64,000 nt of DNA from Paenibacillus sanguinis 2301083 = DSM 16941 (GCF_000374825.1 NZ_KB895381.1:124001-188000); one strand, 5' to 3'; shown: positions 25,112 to 35,154, counted from the stretch's first letter. Notes: generated by a model not told the origin, from the sequence alone. Translations and numbers: made by a program.

Positions 25112-26995
25112 TTGCTAGAAATGAATAGAACTTATGCCCTTTTTTTTCACAGCATTAAAAGGTACACTATTAGCATTCCGAACACCCGGTCCCGGTTATG
25201 GGGGAGGCAGAATGGCTTGAAATACAGAAACCGTCTGTTCTTTAAATTTTCGCTGGCGTTTATCCTGGTAGGCCTGATTCCGGTCTTTATCCTCAGCCTG
25301 TTGTCTCTGTACCAGTTCACCGGCCAGATTGAACGGCATACCGTGAATAATATTCGGCAGATGATGGTCTATATGAGCAATAATGTGCATGATATTTTCG
25401 CCGAGTATGACGAGATTTCCAGGACAATGTATACCAAGACCGACGCCTCGGAAATATTCGGGGAGGCCTCGAAGTCGCTTCCTCAGGATGAGGTCAACCT
25501 GTCCGCCATGGATAACTTTATTAAAAATATGTTGTTTAGCGATTCCCATATCCAGAATGTGCTGTTTGTTCGCGGCGAAGATGAGGTGCTGTACCAGCAA
25601 TCACGCGGCAACAAGCGGCTTAATCCCTATGAGACCTATCCGCCTGTGGGCTGGCAATATCGGATGCGGGACAATCCGAAGGAGCTGGGGGTTTTCGCTT
25701 ATCATATGGAAGGCTATTACAATTCTCAGGATTTGGTCATGACCTTTGCCCGCAACTGGATTGACACCAGAGAAGGCGTCCAGAACCCGGCCAAGCTGTA
25801 TGGCACCTTGTATCTTGATCTGGATATCGATGTGTTTGACAACCTGCTCAATCAATCCAGGCTGGGAGGGAGTGACGAAATCTATATTGTGGACCGGAAT
25901 GATATTATTCTGTACTCCAACCGACGCGACCGGATCGGCGGGAGGTTTGACGAATTCTCCACCAAGTCCCGCGGGGACATGATGGTGTTTACCGAGCCTA
26001 TTCCGTATATTTCGGGCAAGGTTGTAGGTCTGATTTCCAAGGAGGATATTTATTCTCCTATTCTGCGAACCCGCAACACGATATGGCTGGCCGCAGGCCT
26101 CAGTCTGGGAGCTATGCTTCTGCTGGCTCTGTTATTCTCCAGAAGATTTACCAAGCCGATTCTGCTGCTGATGCGGCAGATGCTCAAGGTGGAATCAGGC
26201 AACCTGGACACGGCGGTTGTGCTCCGTCAGAAAGACGAGATGGGCAGACTGGCCAACGGCTTCAATCGGATGGTGGAACGGCTGCGGGAGTTTATTGATG
26301 AGGCGTATGTTCATGAGATCAAGAGGAAGCAGGCGGAATTGAATGCGTTAAAGAGCCAGATTCGTCCGCACTTCTTGTACAATACGCTTGAGGTGATTCG
26401 CATGAGCGCGCTTGTAGGCGGAGACCGCAAGGTTGCCGATATGATTCATTCGCTGTCCGACCAGCTTCAATATGTTATTGATTACGGCGATGAGTCGGTT
26501 ACGCTCGGGCAGGAGCTGGAGCATCTGCGTCATTATTTTCACCTGATTGAGGTGCGTTTCTACAACCAGATTGTGCTGGGCATAGAAACAGAAGACGAGA
26601 TATTGCTGCAGGCCAAAGTGCTGAAGCTGATTCTTCAGCCGCTGGTGGAGAACGCGGTGCATCACGGCATCCGTCCGAAGGGCGGAAAAGGCATGGTGCT
26701 GATTACTATTGAACGCCTCGATCCGGAAATCCTGAGCATTACCGTATATGATAACGGAATCGGGATAGAGCAAACGAAGCTGGAAGCGCTTCAATCATCT
26801 CTGGAAGGGCAATCGGACCACAATAGCAGAAGCATCGGCATGACCAATGTGCACGAACGGATCAAGGCTGCATTCGGAGAGTCTTATGGTCTGGATATAG
26901 AGAGCAACCCGAATATCGGGACTTCAGTTCGTCTTATACTTCCTTTGAGGCTGGAGGCGGAGCATGAGCAAGCTAAAGATGATATTGGCCGATGA
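25112..26995 (+). CDS. sensor histidine kinase, YesM type
   Basis: This is a 627-residue kinase, TTG start at 25112 after AGGAGG. An unusually long basic N-terminal stretch of about 40 residues precedes TM1 (FSLAFILVGLIPVFILSLLS); a later internal start is possible. An extracellular Cache-like sensor follows, then TM2 (TIWLAAGLSLGAMLLLALLF), HAMP, His420 in IRPHFLYNTLEV, and ATPase motifs ENAVHHGI and VYDNGIGI. The next gene, its regulator, overlaps it by 32 bp. Its place between the oligosaccharide importer and lyase genes implies that it senses polysaccharide fragments, perhaps through the extra binding protein at 28561. Confidence 0.92.
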   Translation: MLEMNRTYALFFHSIKRYTISIPNTRSRLWGRQNGLKYRNRLFFKFSLAFILVGLIPVFILSLLSLYQFTGQIERHTVNNIRQMMVYMSNNVHDIFAEYDEISRTMYTKTDASEIFGEASKSLPQDEVNLSAMDNFIKNMLFSDSHIQNVLFVRGEDEVLYQQSRGNKRLNPYETYPPVGWQYRMRDNPKELGVFAYHMEGYYNSQDLVMTFARNWIDTREGVQNPAKLYGTLYLDLDIDVFDNLLNQSRLGGSDEIYIVDRNDIILYSNRRDRIGGRFDEFSTKSRGDMMVFTEPIPYISGKVVGLISKEDIYSPILRTRNTIWLAAGLSLGAMLLLALLFSRRFTKPILLLMRQMLKVESGNLDTAVVLRQKDEMGRLANGFNRMVERLREFIDEAYVHEIKRKQAELNALKSQIRPHFLYNTLEVIRMSALVGGDRKVADMIHSLSDQLQYVIDYGDESVTLGQELEHLRHYFHLIEVRFYNQIVLGIETEDEILLQAKVLKLILQPLVENAVHHGIRPKGGKGMVLITIERLDPEILSITVYDNGIGIEQTKLEALQSSLEGQSDHNSRSIGMTNVHERIKAAFGESYGLDIESNPNIGTSVRLILPLRLEAEHEQAKDDIGR

Positions 26996-28583
26996 TGAAC
27001 CGGTGATTCTGAACGGATTGAAATGGATTGTGGACTGGGCGGGCCTTGGCATTGAAATCGTTGGCGAAGCCCAGGACGGACAGCAATTGCTGCGATTGAT
27101 TCAGGAGAAGCAGCCGGATCTGATTGTCAGCGATATCTGTATGCCCGGCTTGTCCGGCATTGATGTGCTGCGGGAAATGAATGCTTCGGATAAACCGGGC
27201 AAGGTGATCTTTATCAGCGCACACAAGGAATTTCAATATGCGCAGGACGCCCTGAAGTATGGCGCGCTGGATTATCTGGTGAAGCCTGTTGATACAACGG
27301 CGCTGGAGCAGGTGGTGCAGAAGGCGGTCTCAATCATTCGCAATGAATCGCTGGAGGAGCGCAATCGCGGGAAGCTGGAGCAGTTGGAGCGCAACATCAG
27401 AGCGAAGACAACAGAAGAATTGCTGGATCGGCTGACTGACGGAGACCGGAGCGTGGTTGCGGAAATCGTGCAGATCAGCGGAGAGCGACCGGAGCGGAGC
27501 GTGACTGTGTGTGTAGCTGAATGGGGGCGCGCAGCTCTGGAACAGAATCGCTGGCAGGAGCGGGAGCGCAGGCTGATTGATTTTGCCGTGACGAATATTA
27601 TGGGCGAGATCGTTCGAGACATGCGGGGGAGCTTTTTCTTTCGCAAGAAGGAGGCCTTCTGTTGTCTGCTTGCGATTGATGAGCTGGAGCAGGCGGTGCA
27701 GGCTGCTCAGGCGATTCGGGACAATGTCAGGGACTATTTGAAAATTGACCTGGCTATCGGTGTAGGCGGGATAGTGACCGGGATCGGGGAGGCTGTCGTC
27801 TCCTATAAACAGGCGCAGGAAGCCTTGGAACGCGCCTATTTTATCGGTCCGGGCCAGATTCTGGCCTATCCTTCGGTGCAGGAGCAACCCGTTCGGCAGC
27901 AGGTGACCGAGGTTCAGAACAGGCTGCTGCAGGCTATACTTGCCGGTTGGTCTGACGAAGAGCTATTCCCTGTCGTGTCAGAGCTGCTACATGTTGTCCG
28001 GCAAGCGTCGGCAGGGAGCAAGCATGCGGTTGTCTCTGTATTATATTCTACCTTGATGCGAATCCGTCAGGAACTGAATAGTCTGGGATTTGCTGTTGAG
28101 TCGTCGGAGGACTCGGCGCACATGCTTCTGGAGAGATCAGCGGGCCTGGAGACATTGCCTGAGGTGGAGGCCTGTTTCAACGAAGCGCTCAAGGATATTG
28201 GCTATCAGCTCAAGGTCGGGCTCGGCGGTAGAGAGCTGCAGCAGATTAGGCAAGTGAAGGATTACATCCAGAAGCACTATGCGGAGAACATTACACTCGA
28301 GAAAATTTCCGGTCTGATTTATATGAATTCCTCTTATTTCAGCACATTTTTCAAGAAGCACACGGGGGAGAATTACAAGCAATACCTGACAGAGGTGCGT
28401 ATGAAGCATGCCAGACGCCTGCTGCTGCATAGTGAACTCATGATTTATGAGGTGGCCGAGCAGGTCGGTTACGGCAATGCCCGGCTGTTCAGTGAAATGT
28501 TCCGCAAGCATGTTGGGCAAACTCCCCAGGAATTCAGACTGACGAAAGGAAAGCTGGCCTATGATGGCGAACAACAGAATTAA
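26964..28583 (+). CDS. response regulator, YesN/AraC type
   Basis: This is a 539-residue protein. The receiver has DDE (residues 10-12), phosphoacceptor Asp57 (VSDICMPG) and Lys in LVKPVD. A long middle region is followed by the AraC-type DNA-binding domain at the C-terminus (YIQKHYAENITLEKISGLIY ... GYGNARLFSEMFRKHVGQTP). It begins inside the kinase gene (GGAGGCGG as ribosome site) and overlaps the following binding-protein gene by 23 bp, so three genes are translationally chained. It probably activates the promoters marked by the A-tract/CATA element at 21347, 29927 and 33603. Confidence 0.93.
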   Translation: MSKLKMILADDEPVILNGLKWIVDWAGLGIEIVGEAQDGQQLLRLIQEKQPDLIVSDICMPGLSGIDVLREMNASDKPGKVIFISAHKEFQYAQDALKYGALDYLVKPVDTTALEQVVQKAVSIIRNESLEERNRGKLEQLERNIRAKTTEELLDRLTDGDRSVVAEIVQISGERPERSVTVCVAEWGRAALEQNRWQERERRLIDFAVTNIMGEIVRDMRGSFFFRKKEAFCCLLAIDELEQAVQAAQAIRDNVRDYLKIDLAIGVGGIVTGIGEAVVSYKQAQEALERAYFIGPGQILAYPSVQEQPVRQQVTEVQNRLLQAILAGWSDEELFPVVSELLHVVRQASAGSKHAVVSVLYSTLMRIRQELNSLGFAVESSEDSAHMLLERSAGLETLPEVEACFNEALKDIGYQLKVGLGGRELQQIRQVKDYIQKHYAENITLEKISGLIYMNSSYFSTFFKKHTGENYKQYLTEVRMKHARRLLLHSELMIYEVAEQVGYGNARLFSEMFRKHVGQTPQEFRLTKGKLAYDGEQQN

Positions 28584-29910
28584 ATGGTGGAAGCGGCGGC
28601 TTTCTCTGGCGGTCAGACTGACGCTTATACTTGCTGTTCTCTTAAGTGTGTCTTCCTGCGGCTTGCCGGACAAGGGGCACCATGATCCGCTGCTTGTGGG
28701 AGAAGGCCCCGATGCGGCTCCCGTTGAAATCTCGATCACTTATGCGATGGGAGACAGCGCTCATCAGAAAGGCATGCAGACGATGATCAACAATTATAAG
28801 AAGTCTCATTTAAACGTACAGATCAAAGTCATTGGCAATACCTACCAGGCCAAAGGCTATGCGGATGATCTGACGCTGCTGGATGCGATGGGGACCTTCC
28901 CTGACCTGGTAGAAATGCGGGATACTCAAATGTTCGCAGATGCCGGTCTGCTGGCCGAGCTGCCAGCGTCCGTGCAACAGCTGTTTAATGATATTCCCCA
29001 AGTGAATGGCAAAATATATACAGCCCCGATTCAGGCAGAGCTGCCTCAGGGAATCATCTATAATCAGCGGCTTTTTGAAGAGCTTGGGCTCAAGGAGCCT
29101 TCTACGTATGCTGAATTTCTGGAAATTTGCGAGACGATCAAGCAAGCGGGCATCTCGCCGATCATCGTGGGAGGCAGGGATTTATGGCATATGGGGTTCT
29201 GGATTAACCATTTTCTGCTGGATGATGTGTATGCCGACGATAGCGAGTGGAACCGCAAACGAAATGAGGGCTTGGTGAAATGGACGGACGCGGGTCCTTC
29301 CGCAGCGCTGAAGGATTTAAAGGAGCTATGGGACAAGGAGTATGTAGCACCCGGTTTTTTGAACGTGTCTGACAGCCAGACCGTCGGTTATTTGACCGCA
29401 GGCAAGGCGGCGATGCTGATGTCGGGTCCCTGGATGTTTACTCAACTGAAAGAGCTGGACCCGTATTTCAAGATCGGTTTCTTCCCCGTACCTGACCGGG
29501 AGGGAAATATTCATATCACGGGACTGTCTTTGCCGACAGGCTGGGCTATTTCCGCTCAAGCTGCTGAGGACCCGGCCAAGCTCAGAACGATTGAGCAGTT
29601 TCTCCATTTTTTCTACAGTGCCGAGGAATATTCCAAATATTTGACCTTGACCAGTGCATTACCGGCAACCAAGGCTCCTGTTCAACTGGAGGCCGACCTG
29701 CTGGTGAAGGAGGTTCAGACCTTGCTTGCCGATCCGCATGTCATCAAGCTCCGCTCTATGGAGAATCATTGGGGAGCCAATCAAATCCCGCCCGGCTTTC
29801 GCAACGAGCTCTATGCCTTTGTTCAGGATTATCTGTCCGGCCATATCTCGATTCAGCAGGCGCTGGAGCAAGCTGATGAGGCATGGGACACCAGGGACAG
29901 CAAAGATTAG
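28561..29910 (+). CDS. accessory sugar-binding lipoprotein next to the two-component system
   Basis: This is a 449-residue family 1 solute-binding protein. A basic N-terminus and hydrophobic segment lead to the lipobox SVSSC (about residues 30-34). The fold marks are ISITYAMGDSAHQKGMQTMI, LPQGIIYNQRLFEELGLKEP and AGKAAMLMSGPWMF. It has no permease partner of its own, since the importer already has an LplA-type protein, and its start lies within the regulator gene. I infer a sensory role: a binding protein that loads the kinase, as in known three-component sugar-sensing systems. A second importer adaptor is the alternative. Confidence 0.85.
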   Translation: MMANNRIKWWKRRLSLAVRLTLILAVLLSVSSCGLPDKGHHDPLLVGEGPDAAPVEISITYAMGDSAHQKGMQTMINNYKKSHLNVQIKVIGNTYQAKGYADDLTLLDAMGTFPDLVEMRDTQMFADAGLLAELPASVQQLFNDIPQVNGKIYTAPIQAELPQGIIYNQRLFEELGLKEPSTYAEFLEICETIKQAGISPIIVGGRDLWHMGFWINHFLLDDVYADDSEWNRKRNEGLVKWTDAGPSAALKDLKELWDKEYVAPGFLNVSDSQTVGYLTAGKAAMLMSGPWMFTQLKELDPYFKIGFFPVPDREGNIHITGLSLPTGWAISAQAAEDPAKLRTIEQFLHFFYSAEEYSKYLTLTSALPATKAPVQLEADLLVKEVQTLLADPHVIKLRSMENHWGANQIPPGFRNELYAFVQDYLSGHISIQQALEQADEAWDTRDSKD

Positions 29911-29926
29911 CAAGCTCAAGAAAACT

Positions 29927-29989
29927 AAAAAAAACTGCATAAAGAACTGGAAAAACAGGATTCTCCTATGGCCGAGGGTCAACTACAAT
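29927..29989 (+). promoter_or_regulatory. A-tract/CATA element before the lyase gene
   Basis: A8 (29927-29934), CTG and CATA (29938-29941) are followed 42 bp later by TACAAT (29984-29989), a -10 candidate. This is the same spacing class as at 21347-21410 and suggests a separate regulated promoter for the large lyase. Confidence 0.4.
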
Positions 29990-30034
29990 GATGAAGAAAA
30001 TGAAAGCGATTTCTTTAAGCCAAAGGAGGAGCGT

Positions 30035-33000
30035 ATGAAGCAGAAGAAAGGCTATTTACGATTCTGTCGTCGTTTGTTAGCCGTGACGGTGGCACTCGGC
30101 ATGGTGCAGGGTTTAGTTATTTCACAGGGAGGGGAGCAGGTCTTTGCTATGGAGCTTTCTAAAGCAACAAGTACAATGTATGAAGTCAAAATTTCAGAGA
30201 CCGTAACCAATGGGTTCACCCATCCGGGGGTAGGTCTCACCAAGTCAACGCTGGAGACTATGCGCTCTATGGTGCGGGAGCACAAGGAGCCCTGGCATTC
30301 CTATTATCAGGCCATGACAGCCTCTGCCGCCGCGGCCAGGAACGTAACCTCAAGCAATCAAAGCCCAATTGATCCCGGCAAGCCGGAGAGCGATGCTTTT
30401 AACAGTCAAGGCATGAATTCCAGATTTATAGCTGATGGATTGAAGGCATATACGCAGGCGTTGATGTATTACACTACCGGGGATGAGGCTTATCGGGCCA
30501 ATGCCTTGCAAATCCTTCGTATCTGGTCGCAGATGGACCCTGATAAATATGCTTATTTTAGCGATGCCCATATTCATACCGGTATTCCGCTGAATCGAAT
30601 GGTGACGGCTGCGGAGATTCTGCGTTACACCAGTTACGAGACGGCCGAGCTGGCCTGGAGCGAGCAAGATACGGCGGACTTCACGAATCATCTGATTGTT
30701 CCGGTGATCGAGACATTCCAGCACGATAACAACCACTTTATGAACCAGCACAATTATCCATTGCTGGGGGCAATGGCGGGTTATATTTTTACTAATAACC
30801 AAGAACGTTACAATGAAGCTGTAGAATGGTTCACCGTGAACAAGACCGCAAAGAATCAGGGCTTCAACGGTTCGATCAAGCAATTGTTCAGGTTGGTTGA
30901 TACGAATGCAGCAACGGGAGAGAGGCTGGCTGAGCCGGTTGTACAGCATGTAGAGATGGGCCGGGATCAAGCGCATGGCGGCGGGGATTTGACGAATGCG
31001 GCGATTATTTCCCGGATGCTGCTTGCCCAGGGCACTAAGGTAGATCCGCTTACTGGTACTGTATCTGATGCGGATAATGCGGTAGGCCCTTATGAATTCT
31101 TGAATGATCGTATTTTGGCGGCAGCCGACTATTTTTGGAAGTATATGCTGGGCTATGATACCTCATGGGTTCCCGTTGTGTTCAGCTCTGACGAAAATGG
31201 CAAGACCAAGGGGATTTATCACCGGATCGCTGATTCTTACCGGGGCAGAATGACGACGGCAAATTTCTGGGATCTGTACTATTACTATACTTATTCAAAG
31301 GGAGTGGATCTCAAGGAGAAAGCGCCTTATTATCACGAGGCATTCACCAAGCGGATTCCATCCAACTATTATTATCAAGGCCGGTTGCAAATGAATTGGG
31401 ATAATGTCGATGGCGGCGGCGACTTCTGGCTATATCTTCCCGAAGCAGCCGAGTCCGAGGGGACCTCTATGCTGCCGAAGGAGCAATCTAGCGCCGCATT
31501 TGTTGAATTGGAGGATCGGTATACGGCATTTGATGCCCGGATTGCCACGAAGCAGGAAGATGAGCACTCCTATGTTCGGGTACCATCTACCCTGTCGGGC
31601 AGCCAACTGGTTGTGCAGAATCTCTCCTATGCTGATCGCAGCAAAGAGCGGCTTATCGGCTTGAAATTCCGTACAGACGGCGCGGCGGTTGTCGAGTTAA
31701 GCAAGGAGCGCAATTCCACCCCTTATCATACGCTGACGTTGCCGGACACCGAAGGGCAATGGCATTACATCATCTATGATATGGGCCTCAGCCATGTGTC
31801 GTATGGCCAACTGGATAAAGATTATAGCCTGATGTATCTCAAGATCGTTGGGGACGGAGTAACGGTTGATCTGGATCATCTCAACGTTCTGGCTGGCCAG
31901 CAGCTCACACCGCCGGTATTTGCAAGTGGAGCAGGAAAGGTTGAGGAAGTTGGACTGGAGGGCCATCCGTTAGAGCTGGATTTCTCGGCTACAGATGCTA
32001 ACCCTGAGGATCAGCTTATTTATAAAAGCTCCCTATTGCCAAGTGGCGCCCAATTTGATCCAGCAACAGGGAAACTCCTCTGGACGCAGCCTGTTGCGGG
32101 CGATTACATCTTTATCGTCTCGGCTTCGGATGGGATCGCAGTGACAGCCAAGCAGGTGCAGCTTACCATTGCTGATTCGCGAGAGTCGGCTGTACAATTG
32201 GCAACTCAAGCGTATAAAGAATCGACGATTTACACTTCTGCTTCATTGCAAGACTATAAGACATCACTCAGCCTGATCAACACTTCGTCTCAACACGTGG
32301 ATAATGACAGCTTCCTGGCACAGCTAAGCAAGCTGAAACAGGCGGCGGACCATCTGGTGCCATTAACCCCGCGACTGCCGGATGGAAGCATGGATTACGC
32401 TGGGCTTGTAGCTTCTTCTACCTTTGGCGATTCGATTTCAATGCTAACGGATAACAACAATAATACATTCCCGGTTTATTCGCTGGCTCCGTATCCCGAT
32501 CTGTATCATATTTTTGATTTTGGCCCGGATTATAAAGTTTCAGCCACTGCCTTCAGTCTGCAAAGCCGAATGAATTTTGTGGATCGGATGGCTGGATCGG
32601 CGGTGTTTGGCTCTAACGATCGAGCCCACTGGACGCGCTTGACTCCAAAGGAAACCATCTTCACGGATGATTTCTCCAGACTGGAGGTCGATCCGTCTCT
32701 ACAAGAGCAGCAATATAGATTTATCAAAATTCAGATGTTGAATCCTCAACCCGATGCGCTGAGGGGAACGGTTAATAATCTGCTGGAGCTGGGGGAATTC
32801 CGTATTTTTGGAGAACGCCACGAGGCGGTGAACAAGCTGGCATCCGTATCCATCCAATCTGAGCAGGCCATCGAACAAATGGTGACGATTGGCGATACGG
32901 TGAAGCTGATCTTTCAGGCCAATGCACCGATTCAAGTGAGGACGGCGGTCATTCAAGGACAAGAGGCAACTCTGCAAACAGATGATCAAAAGAACTGGAG

Positions 33001-33586
33001 CGCTACGGTTGCCACTTATGAAGGGATGACAAACGGACCGATTCAATTCCAATTGGAGTATTTGACAGCAGAGGGAGTAGCAGCGGACCCCGTTTCCTTT
33101 ACAACCGATGATTCGGTTTTATATCTGCTTGACCACAGGCAGTTCATCGATGTTAGCAAGCTGGGGGAGGTCACCCTGTCTGATGCTCCGTTTGGCAACG
33201 TCACCATGGAGCAGGCAGGTAAATTCATCTTTGATGGCGATCCTGCTACTTTTGGAGACCTGCAGAGAGGTCCGGGCTCCTACTATACGATTGATTTTGG
33301 TGAAGGCGCTGCTATACAGCTCCAGCATATCATGCTGCTGCCGCGTGCCAGCCATCCGGGGCGGATGAACGGTCTGGTTATTCAAGGCTCCAATGATCTT
33401 GCTTCCTGGATTGATTTGACGCCAAAGGCTTCAGGCTCGACGGTCGGTAAATGGCTGTATATGGGCGGTTCTCAGCTCGTGAATCAAGGGGCTCACCGGT
33501 ATATCAGACTCTATAATGGAAGCAATTGGTATGGAAATGTCGCCGAGGTCAAGCTATATGGAAGCATTGAGATTGAAACTAAATAA
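30035..33586 (+). CDS. secreted alginate-lyase-like toroid protein with discoidin domains
   Basis: This 1183-residue protein starts at ATG 30035 after AAAGGAGGAG. A Sec signal peptide ends near residue 38 (QVFA). Residues about 60-480 form an alpha/alpha-toroid of the alginate lyase/chondroitin AC lyase type, with the likely catalytic Asn/His stretch NHFMNQHNYPLLG near 231 and EMGRDQAHGG near 307. An Ig-like He_PIG module (about 640-706) and two F5/8 (discoidin) carbohydrate-binding modules (about 808-930 and 1058-1181) follow. No anchor is seen, so it is secreted. It would cut a uronic-acid-containing polysaccharide outside the cell; the exact glycan is unknown. Confidence 0.8.
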   Translation: MKQKKGYLRFCRRLLAVTVALGMVQGLVISQGGEQVFAMELSKATSTMYEVKISETVTNGFTHPGVGLTKSTLETMRSMVREHKEPWHSYYQAMTASAAAARNVTSSNQSPIDPGKPESDAFNSQGMNSRFIADGLKAYTQALMYYTTGDEAYRANALQILRIWSQMDPDKYAYFSDAHIHTGIPLNRMVTAAEILRYTSYETAELAWSEQDTADFTNHLIVPVIETFQHDNNHFMNQHNYPLLGAMAGYIFTNNQERYNEAVEWFTVNKTAKNQGFNGSIKQLFRLVDTNAATGERLAEPVVQHVEMGRDQAHGGGDLTNAAIISRMLLAQGTKVDPLTGTVSDADNAVGPYEFLNDRILAAADYFWKYMLGYDTSWVPVVFSSDENGKTKGIYHRIADSYRGRMTTANFWDLYYYYTYSKGVDLKEKAPYYHEAFTKRIPSNYYYQGRLQMNWDNVDGGGDFWLYLPEAAESEGTSMLPKEQSSAAFVELEDRYTAFDARIATKQEDEHSYVRVPSTLSGSQLVVQNLSYADRSKERLIGLKFRTDGAAVVELSKERNSTPYHTLTLPDTEGQWHYIIYDMGLSHVSYGQLDKDYSLMYLKIVGDGVTVDLDHLNVLAGQQLTPPVFASGAGKVEEVGLEGHPLELDFSATDANPEDQLIYKSSLLPSGAQFDPATGKLLWTQPVAGDYIFIVSASDGIAVTAKQVQLTIADSRESAVQLATQAYKESTIYTSASLQDYKTSLSLINTSSQHVDNDSFLAQLSKLKQAADHLVPLTPRLPDGSMDYAGLVASSTFGDSISMLTDNNNNTFPVYSLAPYPDLYHIFDFGPDYKVSATAFSLQSRMNFVDRMAGSAVFGSNDRAHWTRLTPKETIFTDDFSRLEVDPSLQEQQYRFIKIQMLNPQPDALRGTVNNLLELGEFRIFGERHEAVNKLASVSIQSEQAIEQMVTIGDTVKLIFQANAPIQVRTAVIQGQEATLQTDDQKNWSATVATYEGMTNGPIQFQLEYLTAEGVAADPVSFTTDDSVLYLLDHRQFIDVSKLGEVTLSDAPFGNVTMEQAGKFIFDGDPATFGDLQRGPGSYYTIDFGEGAAIQLQHIMLLPRASHPGRMNGLVIQGSNDLASWIDLTPKASGSTVGKWLYMGGSQLVNQGAHRYIRLYNGSNWYGNVAEVKLYGSIEIETK

Positions 33587-33602
33587 AGCAACATACAAGG
33601 CT

Positions 33603-33643
33603 AAAAAAACTGGCATATGCCTTGCCACAGGCAGCGATACAAT
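33603..33643 (+). promoter_or_regulatory. A-tract/CATA element before the GH28-like gene
   Basis: A7 (33603-33609), CTGG and CATA (33614-33617) are followed by TACAAT (33638-33643) 20 bp later, the same short spacing as at 11631-11672. CATA is also part of the perfect palindrome GGCATATGCC (33612-33621). Confidence 0.4.
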
Positions 33644-33678
33644 GAGAGGGAGGGAAAGTTGGAAGGGAGAACGAGGTA

Positions 33679-35154
33679 GTGAATAGACTGGTATCGTATG
33701 AGGCGCCCTCGGGCACCCCTTTACGTCATGAATTCAAGGTGCGGGCCCGGATTCCGGGCGGGGCATGGCAAGAGATAGCGGTGTATGAGGCCAAGGTAGA
33801 CATGCACCAGGTGAACCTGGCATCTATGGCTTATTTTGATATGGAGGGGACCGTCGAGGTTGAGGTCGAGTACACCGATAAATGCGTCGAGGAAGTCATG
33901 ATTCGCCCTTTATCAGCCGGGGTCGGGCATGAAAAAACAGGAAATGTCATTCATCTGACCTTGAATCGGCCCTGCAAGCTGTCGATTGAGGTGAATCAGA
34001 ATCGGTTCAATAACCTGCATTTGTTTGCTAATCCTGTGGAGACGGATGCTCCGCAGCCTGAGAATGCGGGGGTGCTGGTGCTGAAGCCGGCGATCCATCG
34101 GACCGAGGATATTTACCGCCTGGCGGCTGAGCTGCCAGCTCTTGATGATGCGGCGCCGCGAGTCATTTATTTTGCTCCGGGCATGCATTATCTGGAGGAG
34201 ACGTTGCTGAAAATCCCTTCAAATACAACGGTATATGTGGCAGGCGGTGCTGTCGTCGTCGGCTCGTTCGTCTGTGAGCGTGTGGAAAATGTTCGCATCT
34301 GCGGCAGGGGGATTCTGTATTTGTCTGAATTCTCGCGCTTCTCTGCGTTCCGCGGTGTGCGGATTGTGTTCTCTCGCCATATTGCCGTAGAGGGAATCAT
34401 TTTGCTTGACCCGCCGCATTACAGCATCTATATCGGCAAGTCCGAGCAAATCACGATCGACAACTTCAAGTCGTTCAGCACGCGCGGCTGGTCTGACGGC
34501 ATCGATATGATGGCCAGCTCGGATGTTCAGATTCGCGACGTGTTTTTGCGCACCTCGGATGATTGCATTGCGGTGTACGGGTCCCGATGGGATTATCGCG
34601 GCGATACACGGCGGGTAAGCGTGGCTGACAGCATCCTGTGGGCGGATGTCGCACATCCGCTGATGATAGGAACACACGGCGACCATGAGCATGACGGAGA
34701 TACGATTGAGGATATTGAATTTTGCAATATCGACATCCTGGAGCATCACGAGCCGCAGGAGAATTACTGGGGTGCGCTGGCGATCAATGCCGGAGACCAC
34801 AATACGGTTCGTCGTGTGACCTATGACAATATCCGGGTAGACGACTTTGAGCTGGGCCAGCTTGTCGATATCCGGGTGGTATGGAACAAGGACTATAACC
34901 CTGCTCCGGGGCGATGCATTGAGGATGTAACCCTCCGCAACATCCAGTATCGGGGAAGGAACACCAACCCCAATCGTATCTATGGATACGATGGGCAGCG
35001 ACAGGTCAGCAACATCATGTTTGTGGATCTGATGATCAACGGGGAAGTGATTCTTGATGCGGCTCAGGGTAATTTTGCAGTTAATGAATTTGCGCAGAAC
35101 GTAGTATTCAAGAAATCAGATGAAAATACGGTCACCGGAGGTGAGTACAAATGA
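33679..35154 (+). CDS. GH28-like right-handed beta-helix glycosidase
   Basis: This 491-residue protein starts at GTG 33679 after AAGGGAG and has no signal peptide. The first 120 residues form a beta-rich module. From about residue 160 a parallel beta-helix begins (VIYFAPGMHYLEE; TTVYVAGGAVVVGSFV; VRICGRGIL). GH28-type acid residues are in SDGIDMM (near 273) and TSDDCIAVYGSR (near 293), with GTHG near 331. Polygalacturonases and related enzymes use this trio. Being cytoplasmic, it probably cleaves imported oligosaccharides. It overlaps the heparinase-like gene by 4 bp (ATGA). GH28 is the best family match; GH49-like relatives share part of the pattern. Confidence 0.75.
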   Translation: MNRLVSYEAPSGTPLRHEFKVRARIPGGAWQEIAVYEAKVDMHQVNLASMAYFDMEGTVEVEVEYTDKCVEEVMIRPLSAGVGHEKTGNVIHLTLNRPCKLSIEVNQNRFNNLHLFANPVETDAPQPENAGVLVLKPAIHRTEDIYRLAAELPALDDAAPRVIYFAPGMHYLEETLLKIPSNTTVYVAGGAVVVGSFVCERVENVRICGRGILYLSEFSRFSAFRGVRIVFSRHIAVEGIILLDPPHYSIYIGKSEQITIDNFKSFSTRGWSDGIDMMASSDVQIRDVFLRTSDDCIAVYGSRWDYRGDTRRVSVADSILWADVAHPLMIGTHGDHEHDGDTIEDIEFCNIDILEHHEPQENYWGALAINAGDHNTVRRVTYDNIRVDDFELGQLVDIRVVWNKDYNPAPGRCIEDVTLRNIQYRGRNTNPNRIYGYDGQRQVSNIMFVDLMINGEVILDAAQGNFAVNEFAQNVVFKKSDENTVTGGEYK

